Shown piece after piece: positions 39,501 through 53,400 of a stretch of DNA of 64,000 nt (position 1 is its first letter; each line of letters opens with the position of its first letter). Source of the DNA: Dermatophagoides farinae (lineage: Eukaryota > Arthropoda > Arachnida > Sarcoptiformes > Pyroglyphidae); assembly GCF_024713945.1 (NCBI RefSeq), contig NC_134683.1, positions 4,527,501 to 4,591,500 of the forward strand. Reading direction: 5' to 3'. The notes under the pieces were generated by a model that saw only the letters and a program-made list of their open reading frames with translations, was not told the origin of the DNA and did not search any database. Position numbers and translations under genes: made by a program.

Positions 39501-42487
39501 AAAAATGAAATGTACATTGTGCTTGTTTATTTGTTGTGAAATGAATATGCGAAATCATTAATCATTAATCATCATCATTTATATAATGTTGATGATGTTT
39601 ATTTTGTCTGTGTCGATCAATGTGATACATTGGTTTGGGTTTTTTTTCGTTTTTCGTTTGTCTGTGTTTGTTTGTTTGTTGCATCTTCTTTCGTTCTTTT
39701 TTTATCTTGATTTTGAAATTTGAATTGAATTTTTTTTTTTTGCTTTTTGATTGTACATTTAGGTACATTTAGTTTCTTTATTAGTAAGCCAATATTTAGC
39801 TAAATAATTTGATCGATAATAAATCAATGACCATTTCTTTGCTTTCATTTATGACTTTCCACTATTAATCATCATTAATGGTTATTGATGATTTTTTGAA
39901 TTATAAAGATGCTTTTCCACTTTCTCACACACAAGAGGCAGATATAATTGATTATTTAGATTTTTTTTCAACTCTTTCCATACGTTGTTATCTTTGTCGT
40001 TTTTTCGTTTTCAATAACAAACGACAAACTACTAGAACTAAAAATGGTGAAAATGCGTTATTGACCCTTCCACTACTAGAACTGATTTTTTAAAATTCAA
40101 GCTACTGTTTTCTCTTTCTACCTGTCGATTGTCGACTACTACTACTATTAAATGACAAAAAGCGAAAACAAAAAAAAATGACAACCGCTTAACATTCAAC
40201 AACAACAACAACAAAAGTAATTATAACCCTTCTCTCTCTTCTATGTTTTGATTGATTTGAAAATAAAAATCTCAATTGTTTTTTATCGGTTGCTTTTTGC
40301 TTTCACTTACTTCAGGTCGGTTGGCTTAGCTTGGCTTTTTTTGGAACCTTGAATTTTTTTTTTTTAATTTTCACTGAAACAAAAAAAAATTATTACCATT
40401 TTTTCAAGCCTCATTGCAGAAACAGCCAAAAGCAGCTACAGCAATGAACAGAAAACGACAATTTCCGTTTTTTATGATTGAAAAAAAATGAAATGATTTT
40501 TTTCCAATGTTCAAATCCAAAAAAAAATCTATAATAAAACTAATTAAATAAAATAAATTTGTTTCATCATTCAGCAACAAAAGTTCACATTATTGATGAT
40601 GATGATGATGATTGTATCTATGTGTTTTTTTTTTTTTGAAAATCCTTTTTTTTAATTCGTTTGTTTCATGTACAATTTTCACTAAATTTCTCTCTTTTTG
40701 ATCGCCATAAAATTATTATTACATTTACATTTTTTTTCTCGATGTGTTGTTTTATTATTATCGTTATGATTATCATCATTTTTCATCATCATCATCATCA
40801 ACGATCGTTGATGATGATGAATAGGCAGCAATTGAATTTTACATTGAATTGATGATGATGGTTTTGTGATTTCTGTGTCTGTGTCTGTGTCTTTGTGTTT
40901 GAATGTTTCACAATCATCAACAACAACAACCAAAATTCTTGATAATTTGTCAGTTGGCGTTTTTGTTTTTGTTTTTTTTTCTTTATGTTTGGTGATGATA
41001 ATAATCTTTCAACTCTTAATGTTTGTTTGTTTTTGTTTCTAAATATTTATTTTTCTTTCAAAATTCGTTCGTTCGTGTGTGTGTGTGTCATTTTTTTCTT
41101 GAATGACATTCATATCTATGCGAATAAATGAATAATGAATGAACGGAAATGTGTTTCCATGCTGTTTTCTTTTTCTTCTTTAATTATGTGTGTGTGTGTG
41201 TGGGATGGGTAGATAACATCATCAATTCTTCATTCTTTCCGAGAAATTCTTAGGAATTAAATTTCGTAATCTTTTTCCACTTAACGATTCTATTTCGTTT
41301 TTTTTTCTATGAATCCTGATTGCCAATATCAAATATCATATATAGGTCCTGATAAAGAATTTTTTGTCGATAATTTTTGGTGTTGTTTTTCATTGTTTTC
41401 CTGATTTTTTCTTCATTTCATCATCATATTGTTTTTCCATTGAAAATATTTCATACTGACCATATCTCGATGAAATATCCTTGATGGTAATGGTGTATGT
41501 TATCACCAAAAAAAAAACATTTCGATTGAATAATTCTAATGAAATATAGGATTTTTTTTGTGAATAAAACGAATCATCATCATCATCATCAATCGATCAT
41601 GAAATCATTGTTTTTTTCACTCATTCATTCAATGGTTTTTTTTGGTTTTATTCCAATTTTTCATATATTTTTTTATTTGAATGTGTCAACATGATGATTT
41701 CTACTCATTATAACCAAATATATTTTGTTTGTGTTCTGGTTTCCATCATTAATGATGATGATGATGTCGAGAAAAATTTTTTTTTTTTTCAATTTTCATT
41801 TCCATAATTTTTTTTGGCATGCATGTATTTGACATTGTCATCAAGTTTTTTTCCAATTTTTTTTCATCTATTTTCGTTTATATAACACATATATTTATCA
41901 TTTCAATGACTTATGAATTATGGATTTTTCTTCATTTTCTTTTAATTGAATTCATTTAATGTTTTGTGTTGTATTTTGTTTTGTTTTGTTTTTTTGGTTG
42001 TTTCTTTTGTGGGTTTTTCACCTTGAGTGTAATTTAATTGTATTTTTCATGATGTTTTTTTTGTGCTCTGTATGTGTTTTCAAGTGTTTCTCTAATAGAA
42101 TGATGATTGGGCAGAAAAAAGCCGAAAAAAACTTTCCGAAAGAAAAAAAAACATCATTTTTCGTTCATGATAATGGAATTTTTTTCTTTCCACTTTTTAC
42201 TTTATGGTTTATAATTTCTTTTCCGAATTTTGATTGATAGGTTGAACTTTTTTTTATGATTGATTGATTGAAAAAAATTAATAAATTACTTCCTATTTTT
42301 TTCCCGGTCTTTTCGGGTCTTTTTTCTTATATTATCATTATTGATTTTCCAGTTTCTGGTCATTGTACTGCTTTTTTTTTTGGTCACATTTTTTTATTTA
42401 TTTATTTACATTTTCTTCTTCTGTTGTTGTTGTTGTTGTTGTCATTGTCAAAATAGTTTATGAAAATGAGATGTGATGATAAGATTT

Positions 42488-42526
<39 letters not shown>

Positions 42527-43033
42527 TTGTATGCGTCTTTTGCGATTTCATTCAATATTTTTTTCTGTCAATTTCTTAATTTGATTGATAATTTGAAGAA
42601 GAGAATAAAATGTAATGTAATGATGATGAATTTTCATTTCATTTTGTCATTGCTTGAATTTGTGATTTGATTTTAATAATACATTTTTTTAACCATTTTT
42701 CAAGCATTTTTCATATTACAATTTTTTTTATTCTTTTTTTTACAGTTCAAAAATGTAATAATCATTGCCCATCATCTGATTAACCAATTTCATATCAACG
42801 AAAATCAACAACCAATCGATCAACATTTTTTTTTGTTTACATCCAAAAAATAACTCATCTTATCTGATTGACTCTGTGTGTGTGTTTTTATTTTCGACCT
42901 TTTTTATGATTTGATCTCATTTATTCATACAAAGTTTTGTCTAATTTTGGACGAATCGTCATTCATTTATTCTACATATAAATTCATTTGGTTTAACGAA
43001 GAAAACAGCGCCCATTACAACGAAAGAAAAAAA
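36552..43033. other. 6.5-kb non-coding stretch, probable leader and first intron of the transporter gene
   Basis: Downstream of the predicted start site the first well-placed ATG (36661, CAACAATGG) opens only a 9-codon ORF (MANGNNRQT, stop 36688-36690). No protein-like frame follows until 43034. The rest is T-rich with (GT)n, (CAT)n and (CT)n runs, e.g. (CT)n/(GT)n at 42496-42526. A strong polypyrimidine tract and TACAG at 42741-42745 would begin a 5'-UTR exon at 42746. That exon opens with ATG-TAA (42753-42758), a minimal start-stop upstream ORF, then leads to the coding start. Confidence 0.5.
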
Positions 43034-46000
43034 ATGCCTCCACACGCTGGTACACCATCGAATAGTAAGTTTTTGATAAAATCATCTTGAAAAAGTCAAA
43101 AGAATCTTGAATAATTAATTTTATTCATCATTACTTCCGCGATTAAAGTCATTAATAATTCTTTGAATTGTGTTTTTCTTAGAATGATTTTCTCAGTTTT
43201 TTTTTGATTTATTTATCATTTCACTAACAAGTGTTAATGAACTCTAAATATTCACTCATTTATTTTCCGGAAGTTTATTTTACCAAAGTGTATTTATCCT
43301 AAGAGTGCTATTAATATTTTTGAGTGTGTTTTTTTATTCATGGCACGTTTTTTATGATAATCACATCATCATAATCCTGTAAAGTTATCAAAGACATCCA
43401 CCCACCCACACACACACACACAAACAAACTAATCAACATCACAGGACAATCACCGCTTATTTTTTTATCATTTTGATAAGAAAAATGAAATTTTTCAAAC
43501 ATTAACCAAACATGATGCTTACTTAATGTTTCTTTTTATTTTTTTTATTGATTTGTTTCTAATGATTCATTTAGGCAACTCATCATTACCACTTTATCAT
43601 TCGGTACTATTATCGATTAGTGGTGATTCAAAGATCTCATTACAACATACCTCAGTGCAGCAATTATCTGCTATTCCTGAAGATCGTGAATTAGTCGATG
43701 TTGGTGGTGGTGGTAATGATCGACAACAACAGCAACAAGATGAAAATGATGGAACTTTTACGCCACAAATGATTGTTGATGATGAATTCGATGAACCACA
43801 TGTACTTATACAGGATCCAGCACCGGATGGTGGTTATGGCTGGATCATTGTATTGGCATCATTTTTCTGTAATCTAATTGTCGATGGTATTGCCTATACG
43901 TTTGGCCTATTTTTCGAAATATTTGTCTCTCATTTTGGTGTAAGTAAAAGTAAAGTGGCCTTATGTGGATCCATATTGAATGGATTCTATCTTAGTGTTG
44001 GTACGTTTTCAATCGATCGATCTTTCGTTTTTTTTGTGGTTGTTGTCAATCATTAATCATTTTTTTTATTATCATCATTATAGGACCCCTCGTAAGTTCA
44101 TTAGCTAACCGGTTTGGTTGTCGTGTGGTCACAATTATGGGTGCAATAATATCATTCATTGCATTTTCATTATCGACAATTGCACCTAATATTGAAACAT
44201 TGTACATAACATATGGCTTCCTTGGTAAGTCTTTGATGTTGATGTGAATTATTTACTTGATTGATTGATTAAAAAACTTGTGTTTAATACCAATTATAAT
44301 GATAGGTGGTGTCGGTATGGGTATGATATTTTTACCAGCAATCGTTTCTGTTGGTTATTATTTTACCTCAAAACGAGCATTCGCTACTGGTATTGCTGTA
44401 TGTGGTTCCGGTGTCGGTACCTTCCTGTTTGCACCATTCTGTCAATATCTATTGGGTGTAACTAGCTGGCAAAACACTTTGTTAATATTAGCATTTATGA
44501 TATTATCATGTGCCGGTTTCGGTGGTCTAATGCGTCCATTAAATGTACATGCCAAAACTGTATTAGGTGAAGGGGAACTTGATGATCAACAACAAATGAT
44601 GGAAAATTCTGAAATGCGTAAACCATTATTACAGAGGATTGCTGAAGAAAAACGTCGTCGTTTATTAGCACATTCGAATTCACAATTTCTACTAATGATG
44701 CAACATGGTAGCCTAGATCTTAATGATCTAACATTTACCGAATTGAAAAATCGTTTAAACTCCATGAATATGGAACCAGGTGTTCATTCAACGCTATATC
44801 TAGATCAATTATTTCAACCTCCGACTCCTACACCACAAACACCAACACCTTCAGCTGCCAATCAAAATACCGATAATAATAAAGATACCGTCACAAGCCA
44901 ACAGCAACAGCAGCAAACATGTCCATCAACAACACAATCACAATCACAATTATGTATAGATCAAAAACATCAGCTATCACCTATAATTGAATCGAAAAAA
45001 ATATTTAGTGTCAATTCTTCAGAAGATAATACATCATCGGATGAGAATATAACGATCAAAGAGAATAATGATTCAGAACAACAGGAACAAGATAATAATA
45101 ATAACGATAATGATAATGAACATGAACAGAAAAAAATGGCTGATGCTGCCGGTGCCGTTGCATCCGATTACAGTAATGATTATGAGGATGAGGATATAAA
45201 ATCCGAAATAAATACACCTACATCAGCGACACCAGAATCTCCGCCAATTTTACCTCAATCACCCTTATCGGAAATCGGTAATGGACGATCATCATCGGCA
45301 TTGGTCACAAATAATTTTATAATACAACCACGAAGCCGTCGTTCAACTGTACGAACAGTTTCTGAAAGTGGCCAGGTTGTCGATTCATCTAACTATCTAC
45401 CATCATCATCATTGTTACCACAAATGAATAGTATGGGTACTAGCGGTCAGTTGCCCATTCAAGTAATATTATCGTCGACACCGGCTGGAGCAACTTTATC
45501 ATCTGAAGAATCGAAAGATAAACGAAACATTACAATTCAAGCTATACCAGTTCGACCATTATCGAAAAAAGATATTTTCTATTCTGGTTCCACATTACAT
45601 GTACCAAGTTCTTTGCAACATTTAGCCGAATCTGGAGCCAACATTGGTCAATCGATTGTTTCGATTCCAGCTCGAGATATTATTGCCAAGGTACAAAAAC
45701 AAATACAACAGCAAGAAACTGGCGGTGCCGACGACGATGATGATGATGGTGGTGGTGGTGGTTTGAAAAGGTCATCATATCAAAAGCGAAATGTATGTGA
45801 TAAAATATTGAGAGTATTATGTTCATTCAAAGATAATTGCTGTCAAAATAATCAACATCAACAATTGAGCAATGGTAACAATAATATTGATGATCAAAAT
45901 GAATCAGGTGATTGTTGTTCGGAAATGAATTCCTCCATTAAACAACAACGACAATTTCAGCAGCAACAACAGCAACAACCAAATGATGAAAAACGTGGCT

Positions 46001-46935
46001 ACTGGAACCATTTCCTAAGCAAACTTCCGCCATCGATGAGATCAATCCTTAGTGAAATGCTAGATTTTTCATTAATCCGGGATAGTAATGCATTCATCAT
46101 ACTGGCTATTTCAAACATTTTCGGTATGATGGGTTTCTACGTACCATTTGTTTACATTACTCAATTTGCTACCAGTTCGGTCATGGGTATGTATGTTGTT
46201 TCTCGTTTTCTTCAATCAATTAATTAACTATTTTTTTTTTGATCAATCCAAATTAAAATAGCCGGTGATAAATTAGTGACTCCAGACCAAGCTGCTCTAT
46301 TAATCTCAATCATTGGCATCACCAATACATTTGGTCGTCTATTATTTGGTTATCTATCCGATCGTATTACCAAAAATGGATCCATATGTGGATTAAAAAT
46401 CACTGCTTTAGGTTTAAATAATATATGTGTTATATTGTCCGGTTTGGCTGTCATTGCGGCCCCATTCTGTACGACCTATGTGGCTGTTATTGTTGATTGT
46501 GTTCTATTCGGCCTTTTTATTTGTAAGTAAATGATTATATTGTCATTCTGCTTTTCAATGGGTTAATCATTTTTTGTTGCTATTCTTTAGCTGCATATGT
46601 ATGTTTAACTTCGGTTATTCTTGTCGATATGCTTGGTTTGGAAAAATTGACCAATGCATTTGGTCTATTATGTTTGTTTCGTGGTGCTGCTTCATTAGTT
46701 GGACCGCCATTAGCTGGTATGTTTTGTACCATTTATAATTTGAATTTTTTTTCCATTCATTTATTTGCATCCATTTTGTTGTTTAGGCGCTCTATTCGAT
46801 ATGACACAATCATATCATATAACATTTGCAGCATCAGGCATATTACTCATCATATCTTCCATAATGGCATTTTTCATTAAATCAACTGGTGATCGTACAG
46901 TCGAACAAGAACAGGATAATGAATGTGATGTTTAA
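43034..46935 (+). CDS. Monocarboxylate transporter-like protein (SLC16 family, MFS) with a giant central loop
   Basis: Exons: 43034-43064, 43575-44000, 44084-44224, 44306-46186, 46262-46522, 46591-46716, 46787-46935; all junctions are phase 1 and the product is 1004 aa. Helix 1 carries the MCT signature [17 protein letters not shown]. Helices 2-6 follow ([96 protein letters not shown]). The C-terminal half starts at [20 protein letters not shown] and includes the conserved [14 protein letters not shown] loop. The family moves lactate, pyruvate and related monocarboxylates with protons across the plasma membrane. The loop between helices 6 and 7 is about 500 aa (Gln, Ser, Asn, Asp-rich) against a few tens to about 200 in most relatives. 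Convergent with cytospin across a large inverted repeat. Confidence 0.9.
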
Positions 46936-47486
46936 AGCTTGTATTGTAATTCATAAGAAAAATTCATATTTTTTTTAATTGACACGAAATAAAAAAATGA
47001 TCATTTATAAATTTATAAATTCATAAACATGTTTATTACAAGTATTTGCAATGATCAATGTAAATGTTAATTTATTTATTTTTTGAACCAAGTGCTGCCA
47101 TCTATTGCTATAAATAATAACCAATTTTCTGAGGTACCGAAAGTGGCGACGCCTAGCGAATTTCCATTAAACTAAAATTTTTCATTTTTTGCCTTTTTTC
47201 GCAAAATTTTAGTTTAATGAAAATCCGCTAGGCGTCGCCACTTTCGGCACCTCAGAAAATTGGTTATTATTTATAGCAATAGATGGCAGCACTTGGTTCA
47301 AAAAATAACTACAACTGGTATGGCACCACTAAGACGAATGTATCTTGATTGGAACTTTCCCAATTTTGGGCAATGGAACAGCAATATAATTATTAATCAT
47401 CATCAGAATGTTCGAGAAAAGAGAAAATGTTTTGAAAAAATAAAAAAATCATTTAATGAAAAAAAATCATTTGAATGAAAAAGCTA
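46936..47486. other. Convergent 3' region of transporter and cytospin genes
   Basis: An AATAAA for the transporter near 46987, then the inverted repeat at 47076-47308 listed separately. The remainder up to the cytospin stop is AT-rich with no feature I can name. Confidence 0.6.
47076..47308. repeat. Inverted repeat, two 106-bp arms around a 21-bp loop
   Basis: Left arm 47076-47181 and right arm 47203-47308 are reverse complements with only about three mismatches (e.g. GAGGTACC against GAGGTGCC, GCGAATTTCC against GCGGATTTTC). Each outer end carries TGCTGCCATCTATTGC, each middle carries AAAGTGGCGACGCCTAGCG, and the loop is T-rich. It could fold into a long hairpin in RNA from either gene. Origin may be a foldback element or an inverted duplication of a 3'-flank segment. 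I see no clear target-site duplication. Confidence 0.9.
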
Positions 47487-50400
47487 TTATGTTTCAAAAT
47501 GGCTATAGATTGATGTAACATAAGCCATAATTTTATGCCAATCGGGTCGTTCCTGTGCAAGCATCTCGTTGAGATCCAAAGTTGTCATTATGCCGACTGA
47601 TTCGGCTGCTTTGAATGCAATTGTAAAATTTCGTTTTTTATCATCCGCTTTTAATGTCTCATATGGTATCTTATCGGGTAGATACGTGTGCAGAATGGCA
47701 CAGAATGCCATACCATCATTCCATGATGATGAAAAATTCGTAATATCAATGTCACGATAATTGAGCGTTTTATTTTTACACCATTTGAGTAGAGCATTTC
47801 GTTTTGAGCCACCACCACGTACCAATGTTGTTAGTGGATCTTTTTTGTTGCCATCACTCATTTCACTATTTAGAAAAGAAATCGATAATCAATTAGCAAT
47901 GATCATCATCATAATCAAAATACATACCTAAACAATGCTCGTGGTCTGATTGAATCAATTTTATTTCCATTTGAATCTTTTAAAATTGGTGATGATACAA
48001 ACACTGATGAAGGAGTGGTACGATCGGAAGAATTTGCAGAAGTTTTGCTAGCAGATCGATGAAGTTGGTGATCAGGCGATGATGATGGCGTTGTAACACT
48101 ATTACCATTAGATTCATTAACAAATTGACGTAGATGTCGTTGTATGAGTAAATCATTATGACCAAGAATTGGTACTGAATTAGAACGATTGCACAATGGT
48201 GGTACAGATGATGAACCATTGTTTGTTGTGGTACCACCATTCGATGTAATTGTAGATGATGGATGTGTTAATGATGGAGAAGTTAGCTGCTGTTGTTGTT
48301 TATTATTCGTATCAAAAGTTTCAATCAAACTTCGAACAGAAATCTGGCTACTATTACTACGCATTAATGTTCGACCATTTGTGGTGGTAGTAGTACTTTG
48401 ATGATGACTAATTGCCGATCCATTCGAAATTGGTTCATAATTTTGAATTATTGTTAATAATGATGTTTTTGGCGATGATGATGATGATGACGATGATGTT
48501 GACTGTTGTTGTTGTGATGTTGATTTTGTTACCATCGGTTTTACTGTGGCAACAGTCACTGAATCATTAATTGTTTTTGTCAACGATGATGATCCAGATG
48601 AATTTTGTGTAACTGTTGATGTGTTGTTGCTACCATTATTGGTTGTCGATAGTAATGGATCCATGACACCGGAACGCGAATATTGCTGATGCTGCTGCTG
48701 TTGTTGTTGGTGATGAAGTTTTTTATTTTCTTGACGATATTTTTGTAATTCAGATTCAAGAAGATTCAATTTTTCTTCAATCATATTCTTTTCATTCAAT
48801 AGTGCTTTATATTCGGCTAATGTTTCAAGTTTAAAATCATTTGCAACACGTACAGTGGTCAATAAATCTTGTTGAAATTGTTTCCATTCCGAGTGTTCAA
48901 GATCACGTTTATCTTCCAATTCTGAATATTCTTTACATTTGGTCGATAATTTCATTTCAAGATCAGCTAATCTACGATCTTTATCCTCTAATAATGAACG
49001 TATCTCTCGTTTTTCATCCAGATTTTTTTGGGCACGAATTTCAGATTCAATTTTTGCCTCTTCCGTTGTTTTTAGCCTTTGATATAGTTCTTCATTTCGT
49101 TCATTTAATTCTTTATTACGATTTTCCAGATTTTTAAGCTGTATTTCAAGTTTAACATATTCTTCTTTCTTTTCCACTTCCATTAGAATAAGTTGATCTT
49201 TAAGTTTTTTTAGATCCAATTCTCGTGTTGATATTCGATCCTGTAATTGTTTGACAAGAAATTGTAACATTTCAATTGTTTCTTCAGTAGAACTGGAATT
49301 TTTACTGGTTAAACCATCAAGACTATGAAATGAACCTGTTACCGGCATTGATATTTCTTGTAATGATTTTGCATTATATAATTTGGCCAACATTTTTTGT
49401 TGTTGTTGTTGCTGTAATGAACAACATGATTTATCCAATTGTTCTTGTTCAATAGATTCAGATTTTGCATTTATATTCGATGACGACGACGACAACGTTG
49501 TTGTAGTTGTTGTTGATGATGAAGATGAATTGCCTACGATTATAGATGCAGTAGATTCGACTAGATTATTATTATCATGATGATGATGATGATGATGATG
49601 ATCCATTAAGCAGACAGTGTCTTTTTGTTTATGATCGCCAATCATCATAGATTCTTTAGTGGTAGGTGGTGATGGTTTAGTAAATAGTAATCCAAATTCT
49701 AATAAATTATTTGCATCCAATTTGGATCGTACATTTAATTCTTCTAGTTTATATAGTAATTCATCATGTTTTGTTTCTAATTCAGTTTTCTCTTCATGAA
49801 TACATTTGAGCATTTCAACGAGGCTTTCTTCACGTTCAGAAGGTGACAATAGCACATGTTTCTCTTCATCATCATATTGATCGATAATCATTCGTTGGAA
49901 TTGTTCAATACGTGCAACACAATTATCCAATTTTTTTGTTTGTTCACACAATGTTTCAAGTAGGAAATTTTTATCATGCTGTAGTATTTCATTTGATTTT
50001 TGCAGATCCATTACTTGTTCTTGTAAATCATTCAATTCTTGGAGTGTCGCCTGTAACTCTTCCGATGTTGAATAATGTGTTTCTTCCATTTGATTGATCC
50101 GATCCTGTAGATTGGCAACGGATAATTCAGAAATAGATGATGATGATTGTTTATCCCATTCAATAATATTAGACGATGAGGATTGTTCACCTAGATTCAA
50201 AGAAAAAGAAAAATTTATAATCAAAAAAAAAAAATTCAAAATCAAAATCTTACCCGTATGCATTATTGTTGTTGATGATGATGGAACAATCAATTCCATT
50301 TCAGCAATCGTTTCTGATTGTTCTAATGTTTTATTTGAATTAGAATTATCATCATTTTTAATGTTTACATCATCAACCATTGGTTCACCACCACCAATTT

Positions 50401-53400
50401 GCAATTCGTTTACATCCTGTAACTCTAATGATTTCAATTCCGCTTGCTTTGTTTTTTCCGTATTAAATTTTTTCTTCAATTGTTTCAATTCCTTTTGTAA
50501 TCGTTCAATTTCCAATCGTTTCGTATCAGCATTCTGTACCAATGTAATCAACTGTTTTTGTAATTCCAATTTTTCTCGTTCAATCTGCAATATATATTGT
50601 TGATTATTGGCAAATTCATGATTCTGATTTTTGAAATTATTATCATGGCTCTGTTCAAATGAAAAAAAAGAAAAAAAAATTAGAAATCAAAATTCAGAAA
50701 AAAATAAAAAATTTCCAGGCAAAAACAAATTACATCCAAATCATCGATAGCTAAAATTGTTTCATGAGGTTTAACCATTTCTGTATCAGAATGAATTCTA
50801 TTCGATGATGATGAATCAAGAATTGATAAATGTTGTTGTTGCTGTTGTTCGATATCATTTAAATTATTTAAAAAATTTGGATCCGAATCTGAATGTTTCC
50901 GTTTGACAATAGAATCATTTTCAAGAATTGATGATAATCTATCATCACTATCATCATTTTGAAGACGAGGTGGTTTAGGTGGTGCTGATTGTGAGATCAA
51001 ATCTTGTTGTTGATAATCATCATCATTTTCATGATTAAAAATCTTTAAACCATCAACGCTATTATTCAAACTTTGTTCAACAAACGATGGTGACGATACA
51101 AATTGTTGTTCATGTGTAGGCGATGATGATGAATGATTCTTGAATAGATTATGATAATGATGATCATCATCAACATTTAATTTTACAGCCAAAATGGGTG
51201 AAGATATTTCGATACAATTTTTCGTTGCTAATGATGATGATAATTTATGATTACGATGATTTGAATTACTTTTACTACTACTACGTATACTATTTCCATT
51301 ATTATCAATAAATCTTTTCAAATCTTTTGTTGATGATGATGTTGATGATGAAATTGAACGTTTTTTGATTGGATTTTTTCGTTTCGATGATGATGACCCC
51401 ATGTTTGTTGTTGTTGTTGTAGTTGTTCATACAATGAGTTTAGTTATGTTTCATGTTTCAATCATACATATCACTTAATCATGATGATCAACCAGAAAAA
51501 AAATCGGATAAAAGTTAATCATGATGATGAGTAACAAGAAAAAAAATTCATTAAAATCAACTACACCACAATAAAAAAATCAATGACAATTTTATTTGAG
51601 ACCACTTGTTATATGATACACACACATCTATTGTGTTTGGGTTACACCAATTTCAATCATCATCATCATCATCATTAATGAATAAAGCAACACACACACA
51701 AAGAAACCAAAATGATATTTAATATATCGGTTTATGTGTGCGTTGAGCAGCAAACACCCCAAATAATAAACAACTTGTTGCCATATTTATGATGATCTAA
51801 AATAGTTAAATACCGACTAAAAATGGTTGTGATTTTTGTTGTTTGTTGTTGTTGTTGTTGTTGTTGGTGGTGGGTGGTGGTAAAAAGCTGGTTGATATAA
51901 ATAAAAACATTTATTTTGTCTGATAACTATCACTAACCAACACAAATCAAACAATAATAAAAACAAATCGAAAAAAATACCCGAAATCTAAACACACATA
52001 CACAGGCACACACACCGAAAAATAATGTTAAACGGACGCGAATATCAAGCGAATAAAATTTGAGAATTCGAAAATTCGAATCATCGTGATACAGATTCAA
52101 AAATTATGAAACGAATGGATACAACGAAAAATGATGTTCTCGTTTACTGTGTGTGTGTGTGTGGGAAGTCAATGATCATCAAAGAGGCGTATTGATAATT
52201 GTTCACATATACAACAAAAAAGAACAATGAAAAACCAAAACGTCAAGACAACGACGATACACACACACAAAAAGAGAAAACGTCAAGACAACGATAAATG
52301 TGAATGAAACGAATTGATGAATAATCAAAACTCGATTAAATAATGGTGTGCATCGCGCATTCATTTGACATTTTAAAAAAAATCTTCAATGAAATCAACA
52401 AAAAAAAATTGAAAAAATATTTACCGTTGTAGTGTTGAGATTTTTCAGATATAAATCCATATCATCACCGCCACCACCACAACTAGTAAGAGTATTTGTT
52501 GTTGAATTATATAATGATGATGAATTATGACGTTGATGATGATTATTATTATTGAGATTACCAATCATGATAATATCTGTGTCAATTGAATCTTTACTTA
52601 TTGATCTTCGAATATTATTATTATTATTGGCCATTGATTCACATGTTGTTGTTGCTGTAGTAGTCAACGATGATGATGTATTGGAAAAATTATCCAGCAT
52701 AAAAGGTAATGATGTTTTTCCCGTACGGTTATTATTATTATTATTATTATTAGACACAATAACCGAATTATTATTATTGTTGTTGTTATTATTATTACGA
52801 TTTAAACTTCGTATTTTTGATTTATTCTTTACATATTTAACTGTATTGATTGGTGTATTCATACTACTATCTGTTGTTGTTTGTCGTTGTTTTTTATTCA
52901 ATTTATCAAATGTATCGATAATTGTCGATGATGATGATTGTTCATTAGTTGCCGTCATCGATGATGAAGTGGGCAAATGGACGCAACAACGTTGACAATA
53001 TTGTACAGTTGCTATTGTAATAGGCTGTTGTTGTTGTTGTGGTTGATAATTATTTGATGATGATAATGGTACACTAATAGGTGATGATGGTGAACATGAC
53101 ATTGGTGATGAATGATCAAGTTCATCGTCATCATCATCTCTATTACCATTATTATTTTCATCTTCATCATCATCATCATCATTATTGTCATGATCATCAT
53201 TAAGATTATTATTAACAATGGTCAATATTTGATGATCATTAGCCGTATTTTGTAAGATTGGTGCGACACGTGATGTCAATGTTGTTGTCAATGATCCAGG
53301 AACATTATTATTATTGATTAGATGAGTATTTTTCATATCTGTTTGAGTATTATTGAACATTTTATTATTTATAACCGATAAATTAGTTACCGGTGATGTT

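Noticed and set aside
39878-40093. 71-codon + strand ORF with mixed composition in the long non-coding stretch
   Set aside because: No splice partners, no recognisable motif, poly-T-coded Phe runs, and isolated in 6 kb of simple-repeat DNA.
50094-50603. 169-codon + strand ORF with many Cys, Phe and Ser
   Set aside because: Antisense shadow of the cytospin coiled-coil exons; the homology is all on the minus strand.
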